A stretch of 6,259 nucleotides of DNA from an uncultured Selenomonadaceae bacterium (GTDB lineage: Bacteria; Bacillota; Negativicutes; Selenomonadales; Selenomonadaceae): NCBI GenBank assembly GCA_910579115.1, contig CAJTSO010000024.1:597-6855 (forward strand), in the 5' to 3' direction. The position numbers and the translations under genes are program-made. The notes under the pieces are model-generated. The model did no database searches and had not been told where the DNA came from. It worked only from the letters and a program-made list of their open reading frames with translations. Every line of letters begins with the position of its first letter. Position 1 is the stretch's first letter. This document shows, piece after piece, positions 1 through 5,789 of this stretch.

Positions 1-914
1 AACGATTTTGCCACCGTAGCAAGCATATCAGGTTTAGAGATTGAATGGGTTTTTGACCTTCCTTCCTGATGGCTCGTTCCAATCTGCACTGACTCACTTT
101 TTGAATAGCTCTTTCCCGTGGCAGTCCCATGCGACAGCGCGTCCGACAAGTTGATTGCGGTATTAGTGCCATACGATAGCTGCATATTTGCAAACGGGGA
201 TAGCTGTGTATAGATTGTCTCGTAAGCCCTTCTCGTCTCTTCCAGTTGATGGGGAGGCGTGCTCTTTGCCAAAACAATAACCGTATATTTTTGTCCCTGC
301 ATGGCGAGCGCCAGCTTTTCCAATCCCTGAATAAATGTTTCATTATCCTTAAATTCATCGTCCTTGTTTTTAGCGACACAGGAAACGGACGCCATATTTT
401 TCGTGGCAAAGTCGGATATGAACTCCTCCGCCGCCGGATCTAACAGCTCCTCCGTCTTGACACCGGGAAACTGGCCGGAAAGCGCATTTTTCAGAGTATC
501 CTTCAAAGACTTCGTCGTCCTCTTCCCGTCCAAAGAACGGACTCCCATGTAAAACTCCGTCTTTTCCTCATTGCTGTCGGCGACGATAAAAACGCCGCAA
601 TTAAGCCCCTGCACCGCGTTGAACACCGACGCGAATTTATACGTCGAATATTCGTTGCGCTGATAGACCATTTCGCTGATCTTAAACAAGCGGATCTTGC
701 CGACTCCCTTTAGTCCGGCGTCCAGCGGAACGATCTCCAGCCCGCTTAACCCGGTCAGGTAGTTTTTGAGGACTATATCGTCGATCAGCCGGCTGGCCTC
801 CTCCAGCCGCTCCTGGAGCGTCTCGTACCGGGGGACCGCCGGAGACTCCAGCGGAGCGGCGGACGCCTGTCCGCCCATCGGTACCGGTTCCCTTAAATCA
901 AGTGCATCGCTCAT
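1..914 (-). CDS. N-terminal part of a large protein, probably a HerA/TraG-like ATPase (runs off the left edge)
   Basis: The frame is open from the ATG at 914 to base 1: 304 codons with no stop, so the gene continues beyond the window. Residues 40-215 look like an alpha/beta domain, with KIRLFKISEMVYQRNE (73-88), NCGVFIVADSNEEKTEFYMG (105-124) and YTVIVLAKSTPPHQLEETRR (210-229). A long helix follows (RRAYETIYTQLSPFANMQLSYG, about 228-249). From about residue 250 it becomes a Ser/Thr/Lys-rich low-complexity stretch, including SKSESVQIGTSHQEGRSKT. From memory, this layout matches the N-terminal region of large Firmicutes ATP-binding proteins of the HerA/VirB4/TraG type, where a Ser-rich linker precedes the ATPase core. 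No Walker motif is visible yet, so the ATPase call rests on that resemblance only. The gene is translationally coupled to the Gly/Ala-rich protein. Other possibilities are a non-ATPase scaffold with the same N-terminal domain. The coding call is firm; the function is moderate to weak. Confidence 0.8.
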   Translation of the reverse strand, partial: MSDALDLREPVPMGGQASAAPLESPAVPRYETLQERLEEASRLIDDIVLKNYLTGLSGLEIVPLDAGLKGVGKIRLFKISEMVYQRNEYSTYKFASVFNAVQGLNCGVFIVADSNEEKTEFYMGVRSLDGKRTTKSLKDTLKNALSGQFPGVKTEELLDPAAEEFISDFATKNMASVSCVAKNKDDEFKDNETFIQGLEKLALAMQGQKYTVIVLAKSTPPHQLEETRRAYETIYTQLSPFANMQLSYGTNTAINLSDALSHGTATGKSYSKSESVQIGTSHQEGRSKTHSISKPDMLATVAKS

Positions 915-1528
915 CAGCGTACTCTCCTTCCCCGCCTGTCGCCAGAAGACTCTTCCGTCATCTTGGCTGCTGCCGCTCCGATAGCCGCGCCCACGACTAC
1001 CGCTGCGAAGCCGCCGATAAGGGCTCCCGCTATCGCTCCCACCGCGGCCCCCGCCGCGAGTCTCTGCCAATCGTCCCTCTCATTATGGCCGCGGGGGATA
1101 TGACCGCGGGAGCTTGACTCGCCGCGCCCCGTCTCATAACGCGGCGCTCCGTGGCTCGGCCTCTCGTAGCGCGGCCCGTCGCTCGTCCGCTCACTCGGCC
1201 GGTCGATTGGTTCCTCAACCGACCCCTCGCTGACAGGTCGCAGACGGCGCAATACTTTTTTCAAATGCTCCAGCCGCTCGTGAGAAAAGTTTCCCACTGC
1301 CTGAACCATCAGCCGGTCCATATAGTCTTCGTCCCAAGCGCTCTCGTCCTCCACCAGTTCCCGCCCGTCGTGCTCGTCGTACAGCCCCGCCAGCCCCTCC
1401 GCCGCCTCGGCCATCTCTTCAAAGGATCCCCCCGTAGGATCTATCAGCAGACTGTCCTTCATCATGATGCGTACCCTTCTGATATTTTGGGCAGCGACTG
1501 CCTCCCTGAATTCGTTGGTAACCGCCAT
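914..1528 (-). CDS. Protein with globular N-terminus, Arg/Ser-rich linker and C-terminal Gly/Ala hydrophobic segment
   Basis: This protein has 204 residues in three parts. Residues 1-100 look like a compact helical domain with motifs NIRRVRIMMKDSLLIDPT (15-32), LYDEHDGRE (49-57), and VGNFSHERLEHLKKVLRRL (78-96). From memory, similar N-terminal sequences occur as uncharacterised proteins in Firmicutes; I cannot name a family. Residues 101-155 are a low-complexity linker rich in Arg, Ser, Pro and Gly, with PRYE twice. Residues 157-190 are almost only Gly, Ala, Val and Ile with repeated small-xxx-small spacing. This is the pattern of a glycine-zipper hydrophobic segment, long enough for one membrane pass or a helical hairpin. 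The last residues are basic (GDRRGRRVR). A tail anchored in or packed on the membrane, with the N-terminal domain in the cytoplasm, is my inference. Its position directly after the dynamin and coupled to the large protein suggests it links them. Its stop and the next start share one base (TGATG). Confidence 0.88.
   Translation of the reverse strand: MAVTNEFREAVAAQNIRRVRIMMKDSLLIDPTGGSFEEMAEAAEGLAGLYDEHDGRELVEDESAWDEDYMDRLMVQAVGNFSHERLEHLKKVLRRLRPVSEGSVEEPIDRPSERTSDGPRYERPSHGAPRYETGRGESSSRGHIPRGHNERDDWQRLAAGAAVGAIAGALIGGFAAVVVGAAIGAAAAKMTEESSGDRRGRRVR
924..929 (-). promoter_or_regulatory. Ribosome binding site of the large downstream protein, inside the preceding gene
   Basis: AAGGAG lies 9 nt before the ATG at 914, within the last codons of the Gly/Ala-rich protein. 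With the one-base TGATG overlap, this supports the ATG at 914 and coupled translation. Confidence 0.75.
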
Positions 1529-1534
1529 CGTAAA

Positions 1535-1542
1535 CACCTCCT
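1535..1542 (-). promoter_or_regulatory. Ribosome binding site embedded in the stop of the long GTPase
   Basis: AGGAGGTG reads through the last two bases of the TAG stop (1541-1543) and lies 6 nt before the ATG at 1528. It is close to a perfect Shine-Dalgarno sequence. A ribosome ending the GTPase would sit on this site, which favours translational coupling. It also rules out the in-frame GTG at 1537, which lies inside it. Confidence 0.85.
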
Positions 1543-3880
1543 ATATTTCCAGTATGCTTTCGACCTGGCCTTTGATATCCTCCAGCCACTTCGCGTCCTC
1601 CTTCGCCTCTTCCGCTTCTTTCGCCGCCTTTTCCCGGTCGGCCGTCAGGGCTTCCATGGCCGAAAGCTTCTCTTTGATAATGCCGTCCACCTTGGCGACT
1701 TCCTCGTCGAACCGTTGAGCGATTATTTTAGACTGCTTTTCCGCGTAGGCCAGCGCGCTGTCCTGAGCCTTGTACAGCGACTCCTGCACCGGGGTGAAAA
1801 ACCGCTGGGCTAACTCCTCACCGTCCACATATTTTTCAGTCTTGTATATCGTCTCGTAATGACCGCTCCTGAACCAGGAGAAAGGGTTATACCAATGCTT
1901 TTCCGGTTCTACCCATCTTTCCCCAACCGCCACTTCCTCTTCCCGGACCAGTTCCTTCACGGAAAAATTCTTCGAGAGTGCCGCTCCCACGAGCTTCAGC
2001 GGCTCCAGCTTGAAGCCGCCCTTATCCGAAACGACCTCATCCGTCAGCGCTGCGACCTTGCGCCGGTATTCCTTCAGCAGCTCGTTGGCGGTTTCCTGCA
2101 AGCCGTCCTGTAAAAGCTCCTGCATATCTTCGTTAAAATCCGGTTCCAGCCTTGCGGCAAAAGCCCTGAGAGTCTCTGCTTCGGCTTCCGCCTCCCTGCG
2201 CGAAAGCCTCTCGCCTCGATACCTGTCTATCCGTTGCTTGAGCTTCTTTTGAAATTTAAGGACAATATCCTCCGCGTCAGCCTTTGATTTTTTAATCGTC
2301 TTTTTGACTGTATCGTCGATCCTGGCCTTAAACTTTCTCGCCTCTTCGCCGCTGTCCAGTTTCCCCTTGATCTGCTCAATGGCCTCCGCTATCCGCGCTC
2401 CTTCTTTTTTGCTATTTGCGATAGCCAGCACGGTTTTGATTTCGCAGTCCAATTCTTCTATACGCGTCATGAAGGTATCGACGATATTTTTTATCTTCGC
2501 CGTCTTGGCGTATTTGTAGACGTATTGATTGATGGCGGCTTCGATGGATACCACCCCGCTGTGAATCAGCGCCTCGGCGGGATTTTCGTTCTCATCCCCC
2601 TGCCAGTTTTTCCTGGTCTCGGCCAATTTATCCTCAATATCCCCCTTGACCCCGGGCGGCAGCGCGGCGAACCGTTCAAAATGCAGCTCCTCCTTGCGGT
2701 TGAGCTTTCGGATCTTCGTTTCGGTCTCGTCCCTGTCGTCCTCGTCCATCTCGCAGGACTCGTCCTCCAGCAGGCGGATATTGAGGGCGGGCAGGGCCGC
2801 GGCGGGGAAAAGATTTGGTTTGGCGATACCGTGCTCCCTTAAATAATCCCGCACCCGCTCCAGCGTCTCCTCCGTGCTGCCGTCCTCTTTTTTCCGTCCG
2901 TCCAGCTTGTTTACCACGAAGATAAAGCGGTCCTTGGACTGTTTGCCCTTGACGGCCATGCTCTTGGCGATGTAATCAATCAAATTGTTGTCGTCCTCCG
3001 TGCCAAATTCTCCCGTCATAATATACAGCACCAGCGTTTTTGAATTTTTCTCCAGCATCTTGCGCTGCGTCTTTTTATGCTCGGGATTGCGGGCGTTATT
3101 GGGGCCCGGCGTGTCGATCATAATCAGCTTTATTTCCTTCTTCCGGGTTCCTTCCTCCTCGGCCACGAAGGGGATCCGTCCGAAGGCGCGGATTTCGGAG
3201 ACCCGTTCGTCCTCGTTCAACCGCTTCATGTCCTCGTAGGTCAGGTTCTCGATGGTTTCCATGGGCCCGCCGCTCTTATCGTATATCTCCGCCCGGAAGC
3301 CGTCCCGTTCCTCGTCCTCGATCCTGGTGATAATCGCGGTGCAGGCCTCCTGCTTCGACGGCATGAGCTTCTTGCCCAGCATGGCGTTGATGAGGGTCGA
3401 TTTGCCCGCGCTCATAGTGGCGACGACGCAGACCTCGAAGTCCTCGCTTAAAGCCTCTTCGAAAGTTTTCTGGATATTGGGATCCGTCCGCAGGTCGTCA
3501 AAGGGGCAGCCTTCGCTCCGTATCCTGGCAAAAACCTTCCTGATTTTTTCTTTCTTGTCCGCGGTTTCCTTGGCGGGCTTGTGCTCCAACTTCGCGGTCA
3601 GCGTTCCTTCTTCCTGGGCCTCATCGAACACCTCCTTCAGATCCTCGTAGTCGGGCCGCGTTCCATGGAACAGGACGTTAAAATCCCTGTCGTTGTAGTC
3701 CTCCAGCAAAATACCGGGCAGATCCTCCGCCCAATACTGCAAACGGGGGGATTCTTCGTCGTCTTCGCAGTCTCCCTTGATCAGCTCCCGCAGCCTGCTG
3801 TTTTCGGCCAGGGGAGCCCCGTCCACGGTGATTTCCGTCTCCAGCTTATAGGGATTGTACTTGATAAACACGTCTTTCAT
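1541..3880 (-). CDS. Long dynamin-like GTPase
   Basis: This 779-aa bacterial dynamin-like GTPase appears complete. Residues 1-100 are the same N-terminal domain as in the short paralogue (KDVFIKYNPYKLETEI). The GTPase core has G1 ATMSAGKST (154-162), a G2 threonine in EACTAI (178-183), G3 IDTPGPNNARN (255-265), G4 NKLD (324-327) and a G5-like LFPAAALPALN (357-367). Residues about 465-620 and 690-779 are charged helical, coiled-coil-like segments, as expected for a dynamin neck and trunk. Between them, HWYNPFSWF (662-670) is an aromatic-rich loop that is a good candidate for the membrane-inserting tip or paddle. In the dynamin family, GTP-driven assembly remodels or tethers membrane; I infer the same here, on the cytoplasmic face. 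There is no signal peptide. The start at 3880 is set by a strong ribosome site and by alignment with the paralogue. The TAG stop overlaps the ribosome site of the next gene, so translation of the two is probably coupled. Confidence 0.93.
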   Translation of the reverse strand: MKDVFIKYNPYKLETEITVDGAPLAENSRLRELIKGDCEDDEESPRLQYWAEDLPGILLEDYNDRDFNVLFHGTRPDYEDLKEVFDEAQEEGTLTAKLEHKPAKETADKKEKIRKVFARIRSEGCPFDDLRTDPNIQKTFEEALSEDFEVCVVATMSAGKSTLINAMLGKKLMPSKQEACTAIITRIEDEERDGFRAEIYDKSGGPMETIENLTYEDMKRLNEDERVSEIRAFGRIPFVAEEEGTRKKEIKLIMIDTPGPNNARNPEHKKTQRKMLEKNSKTLVLYIMTGEFGTEDDNNLIDYIAKSMAVKGKQSKDRFIFVVNKLDGRKKEDGSTEETLERVRDYLREHGIAKPNLFPAAALPALNIRLLEDESCEMDEDDRDETETKIRKLNRKEELHFERFAALPPGVKGDIEDKLAETRKNWQGDENENPAEALIHSGVVSIEAAINQYVYKYAKTAKIKNIVDTFMTRIEELDCEIKTVLAIANSKKEGARIAEAIEQIKGKLDSGEEARKFKARIDDTVKKTIKKSKADAEDIVLKFQKKLKQRIDRYRGERLSRREAEAEAETLRAFAARLEPDFNEDMQELLQDGLQETANELLKEYRRKVAALTDEVVSDKGGFKLEPLKLVGAALSKNFSVKELVREEEVAVGERWVEPEKHWYNPFSWFRSGHYETIYKTEKYVDGEELAQRFFTPVQESLYKAQDSALAYAEKQSKIIAQRFDEEVAKVDGIIKEKLSAMEALTADREKAAKEAEEAKEDAKWLEDIKGQVESILEI
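3086..3118 (-). repeat. 33-nt block identical between the two GTPase genes, G3 region (copy in the long gene)
   Basis: This block is identical to 4898-4930, at an offset of 1812 nt. It covers the DTPG motif and the NNARN that follows. The surrounding sequence is clearly more diverged. Confidence 0.85.
3383..3415 (-). repeat. 33-nt block identical between the two GTPase genes, G1 region (copy in the long gene)
   Basis: This block is identical to 5195-5227 and covers the P-loop codons SAGKSTLINA. After one mismatch a further 20 nt are identical, so about 54 nt carry a single difference. Confidence 0.85.
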
Positions 3881-3888
3881 TATTACCG

Positions 3889-3894
3889 ACCTCC
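3889..3894 (-). promoter_or_regulatory. Ribosome binding site deciding the start of the long GTPase
   Basis: GGAGGT lies 8 nt before the ATG at 3880. It supports that start over the in-frame TTG at 3937, which would add 19 residues (TRTRAGRVKSYHIRRSVI between the two start residues) with no counterpart in the paralogue. Confidence 0.85.
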
Positions 3895-3906
3895 GAATAT
3901 GATATG

Positions 3907-3937
3907 ACTTTACGCGTCCCGCCCTCGTCCGCGTCAA
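3907..3937 (-). promoter_or_regulatory. Possible promoter before the long GTPase
   Basis: In the 90-nt gap after the short GTPase, the minus strand has TTGACG (3932-3937, 5 of 6 to consensus). TAAAGT (3907-3912, 4 of 6) follows after 19 nt. The spacing is longer than ideal, and the spacer is GC-rich with a repeated GACGCG. An internal promoter would let the long GTPase and the downstream genes be expressed without the first two genes. Confidence 0.25.
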
Positions 3938-3970
3938 ATTACCGCTCTTTAAGTTTTCATGAGCCCCATC

Positions 3971-5665
3971 CTATATTTCCAGCATTCCTTCGACCTCTTT
4001 TCTGATATAGGCCAGCCTGGCCATGTGCTGCTTTGCTGCCGCGATCTCTTCCTCCGCTTCCTCCTCAATTTCCAGGGGAGTGCGGTACCAGCCAATGGCG
4101 TAAAGCATAGCTATAATTTTTTCAATATCAAAGCTCTTTTCTGAGCCAAAACCCATATTGCTATAAAGAATTTCTATCACTGTTGTTCTAAAATGTATAA
4201 AGCATTGCGGAAAATATTTCCATCTTTCGGCAATCTCCCTTTTGAATTTGGCGTCTTTCAGCTTTGATTCTTCCCGGGATTTCAATTCATCTATACGCTG
4301 TATAATATTGTCGGCGACATTTTTGACCTTCGCCGTCCTGGCATATTTGCAGGCGTATTGATTGATAGCGGCTTCGAGGAATACCACTCCGCTATGGACC
4401 AACGCCTCATGGGGATCGGCGTTTTCCTTCCCCTGCCAGTTTTTACAGGTCTTGGCCAGTTCTTTCTCGATGTCACCCTTGACCCCGGGCGGCAGCGCGG
4501 CGTATTTTTCCAAATGCAGCTCCTTGTAGCTGTTGAGCTTTAGGATATCCGCTTCGATTTTGCGCCGGTCGGCCTTGTTCATCTTGCAGGATGCGTTCTT
4601 CAGCAGACGGATATTGAGGGCGGGAAGCGCCGCGATGGGAAAAAGCTTTGGTTTTTCGATACCGTGCTCCCTTAAATAATCCTGCACCCCCTCCAGCGTC
4701 TCTTCCATGCTGCCGTCCTCTTCTCCCCGTAAGAAGATAAGGCGGTCGGAGCGGGTTCCCTTGACGGCCATACTTTCCGCCATGTAGTCCAGGAGCGCGG
4801 CGTCGTCCTCCGTGCCGAACTCCCCCGTCATAATATAGATCACGAGATCCTTGGACGAGGACTCTAATATCTCCCGCTGTTTCTTTTTATGGTCGAAATT
4901 GCGGGCGTTATTGGGGCCCGGCGTGTCGATTATGGTCAGCTTTATTTTCTTCTTCCGGGTCCCTTCCGCCCCGGCGGCGAAGGGTATCCGGCCAAAGGCG
5001 CGGATCTCAAAAACCCGCTCGTCCTCGTTCAGCCGCGCCGCGTCTTCCCAGGTCAGGCGATCGATTTTTTCCAGCAGCTGTCCGCTCTTATCGTAGACCT
5101 CCGCCCGGAAGCCGTCCCGCTCCTCCTCCTTGATCCTCGTGACGATGGCCGTGCAGGCCTCCTGCTTCGTCGGCATGAGCTTCCGGCCCAGCAGGGCGTT
5201 GATGAGGGTCGATTTGCCCGCGCTCATGGTGGCGACGACGCAGACCTCAAAGTCGCCGCTAAAGGCTTTCTCGAAGGCATCCTTGATTTGCGGGGTTTGC
5301 AGCTCCTTAAAGGGGCAATCATCGCTCCAAAGCGCTTTATATAATTTTCTGACGAGGTTTTCCTGCTTCGCGGCGCTTTTCGCCGGCTTCAGTTCTAACC
5401 GCGCGGCCAATTTCTTTTTCTTGCTCGCGCCGTCGAACGCTTTTTTTAGATCCTCGAAATCGGATCGCATTCCCTGGAACAGGATATGAAAATCCCTGTC
5501 GTTGTAGTCCTCCAGCAGAATATCGGGCAGCTCCTCTGTCCAATCCTGCAAACGGGAGTCGCGGATGAGCGCCTTCAACCTGCTGTTTTTGGCCAAAGGC
5601 GCGTCGTCTACGCGGATTTCCGTCTCCAGCTTATAGGGGTTGTACCTGATAAAAACTATTTTCAT
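3971..5665 (-). CDS. Short dynamin-like GTPase lacking the G4 motif
   Basis: This 564-aa bacterial dynamin-like protein is a paralogue of the next gene. Residues 1-95 form a shared N-terminal domain (YNPYKLETEI, then LLEDYNDRDF at 51-60). The GTPase core follows: G1 ATMSAGKST at 145-153, the G2 threonine in EACTAI near 172, and G3 IDTPG at 246-250. The G4 motif is absent. Where the paralogue has FVVNKLDGRKKEDGS, this protein has FLRGEEDGS (311-319), a net loss of six residues in frame. A G5-like LFPIAALPALN follows at 341-351. The C-terminal part is about 200 residues shorter than in the paralogue, and residues 480-530 have no counterpart there; the two proteins end alike (EVEGMLEI / QVESILEI). 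Known tandem bacterial dynamins, such as Campylobacter DLP1/DLP2, act as hetero-oligomers on membrane. I infer this protein is a partner subunit with altered or lost nucleotide specificity. The family call is firm; the partner role is inference. Confidence 0.92.
   Translation of the reverse strand: MKIVFIRYNPYKLETEIRVDDAPLAKNSRLKALIRDSRLQDWTEELPDILLEDYNDRDFHILFQGMRSDFEDLKKAFDGASKKKKLAARLELKPAKSAAKQENLVRKLYKALWSDDCPFKELQTPQIKDAFEKAFSGDFEVCVVATMSAGKSTLINALLGRKLMPTKQEACTAIVTRIKEEERDGFRAEVYDKSGQLLEKIDRLTWEDAARLNEDERVFEIRAFGRIPFAAGAEGTRKKKIKLTIIDTPGPNNARNFDHKKKQREILESSSKDLVIYIMTGEFGTEDDAALLDYMAESMAVKGTRSDRLIFLRGEEDGSMEETLEGVQDYLREHGIEKPKLFPIAALPALNIRLLKNASCKMNKADRRKIEADILKLNSYKELHLEKYAALPPGVKGDIEKELAKTCKNWQGKENADPHEALVHSGVVFLEAAINQYACKYARTAKVKNVADNIIQRIDELKSREESKLKDAKFKREIAERWKYFPQCFIHFRTTVIEILYSNMGFGSEKSFDIEKIIAMLYAIGWYRTPLEIEEEAEEEIAAAKQHMARLAYIRKEVEGMLEI
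4081..4200 (-). other. AT-rich patch in the C-terminal coding part of the short GTPase
   Basis: By hand count, 40 of 120 bases are G or C. A 60-base stretch of the same gene's GTPase core (4921-4980) has 35 G or C. The patch encodes residues about 489-528, including hydrophobic and aromatic stretches such as IIAMLYAIGWY, and has no match in the paralogue. It looks like a replacement by sequence of different origin, or a region free of the constraint acting on the rest. Confidence 0.6.
4721..4732 (-). other. Site of the in-frame loss of the G4 (NKLD) motif
   Basis: The four codons for LRGE (residues 312-315) replace ten codons in the paralogue (VVNKLDGRKK). The flanks match closely on both sides (ATC TTC upstream, GAG GAC GGC AGC downstream). 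The net difference is 18 nt, so the frame is kept. Confidence 0.85.
4898..4930 (-). repeat. 33-nt block identical between the two GTPase genes, G3 region (copy in the short gene)
   Basis: This is the partner of 3086-3118. Identity includes third codon positions. Confidence 0.85.
5195..5227 (-). repeat. 33-nt block identical between the two GTPase genes, G1 region (copy in the short gene)
   Basis: This is the partner of 3383-3415, at the same 1812-nt offset as the G3 blocks, so no indel separates G1 from G3 in either gene. Confidence 0.85.
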
Positions 5666-5671
5666 CGTTAT

Positions 5672-5675
5672 CTCC
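5672..5675 (-). promoter_or_regulatory. Ribosome binding site of the short GTPase
   Basis: GGAG lies 6 nt before the ATG at 5665. A second, longer match, AAGGAG at 5679-5684, lies 13 nt upstream and is too far to be ideal. Together with the alignment of MKIVFIRYNPYK to the start of the paralogue, this fixes the start codon. Confidence 0.7.
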
Positions 5676-5752
5676 GCTCTCCTTGCGGCGCTGCCCGTTT
5701 TCCTGGCCTATTCAAACAGCTCCCTGTTTCATACGGAACCCAATTGGCTTAA

Positions 5753-5782
5753 ATTTAATTGCCGTTCGATTCGTTATTGCAA
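5753..5782 (-). promoter_or_regulatory. Possible weak sigma-70 type promoter before the short GTPase
   Basis: Reading the minus strand, TTGCAA (5777-5782) resembles a -35 box. After 18 nt, TTAAAT (5753-5758) resembles a -10 box. Each matches consensus at 4 of 6 positions. This is the most AT-rich stretch between the two genes, which is the main reason to list it. Such matches arise often by chance. Confidence 0.22.
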
Positions 5783-5789
5783 TTTACGT

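Larger units (their letters stand above)
5666..5789 (-). other. Intergenic gap between the acidic protein and the short GTPase
   Basis: This 124-nt gap holds an AT-rich patch (about 5741-5790) and a small perfect hairpin with a 6-bp stem at 5714-5719/5724-5729 (aaacag/ctgttt, 4-nt loop). The hairpin has no following T-run on the minus strand, so I do not call it a rho-independent terminator. The ten bases at 5749-5758 (ttaaatttaa) form a perfect palindrome. The two genes may be co-transcribed, or the second may also have its own promoter here. Confidence 0.5.

Noticed and set aside
105..130. GTATGKS in the large protein as a Walker A motif
   Set aside because: The spacing is GxxxGKS rather than GxxxxGKS, and it lies in a Ser-rich low-complexity stretch with no strand before it.
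1..914. Plus-strand frames at 246-443, 364-552 and 766-984
   Set aside because: They are short, lack ribosome sites and run antisense to an uninterrupted 304-codon minus-strand frame that has a good start site and coupling to the gene before it.
1529..1537. GTG start at 1537 for the 204-aa protein
   Set aside because: This codon is part of the AGGAGGTG ribosome site that serves the ATG at 1528.
1151..1813. Plus-strand open frame of 220 codons
   Set aside because: It lies antisense across the junction of the long GTPase and the Gly/Ala-tail protein, both well supported. It has no ribosome site at its start, and its Arg/Leu/Phe-rich composition is typical of a complementary shadow frame.
3881..3937. 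19-residue N-terminal extension of the long GTPase from a TTG at 3937
   Set aside because: The ATG at 3880 has a strong GGAGGT site and aligns exactly with the start of the paralogue. The extension would also cover the ribosome site.
4721..4732. G4 loss explained as a sequencing or assembly error
   Set aside because: The net change is exactly 18 nt, frame is kept on both sides, and the remaining codons differ from the paralogue by more than a simple cut. It cannot be fully excluded without reads, but a real change is more likely.
5714..5729. Hairpin between the acidic protein and the short GTPase as a terminator
   Set aside because: The stem is only 6 bp, AT-containing, and is not followed by a T-run on the transcribed strand.
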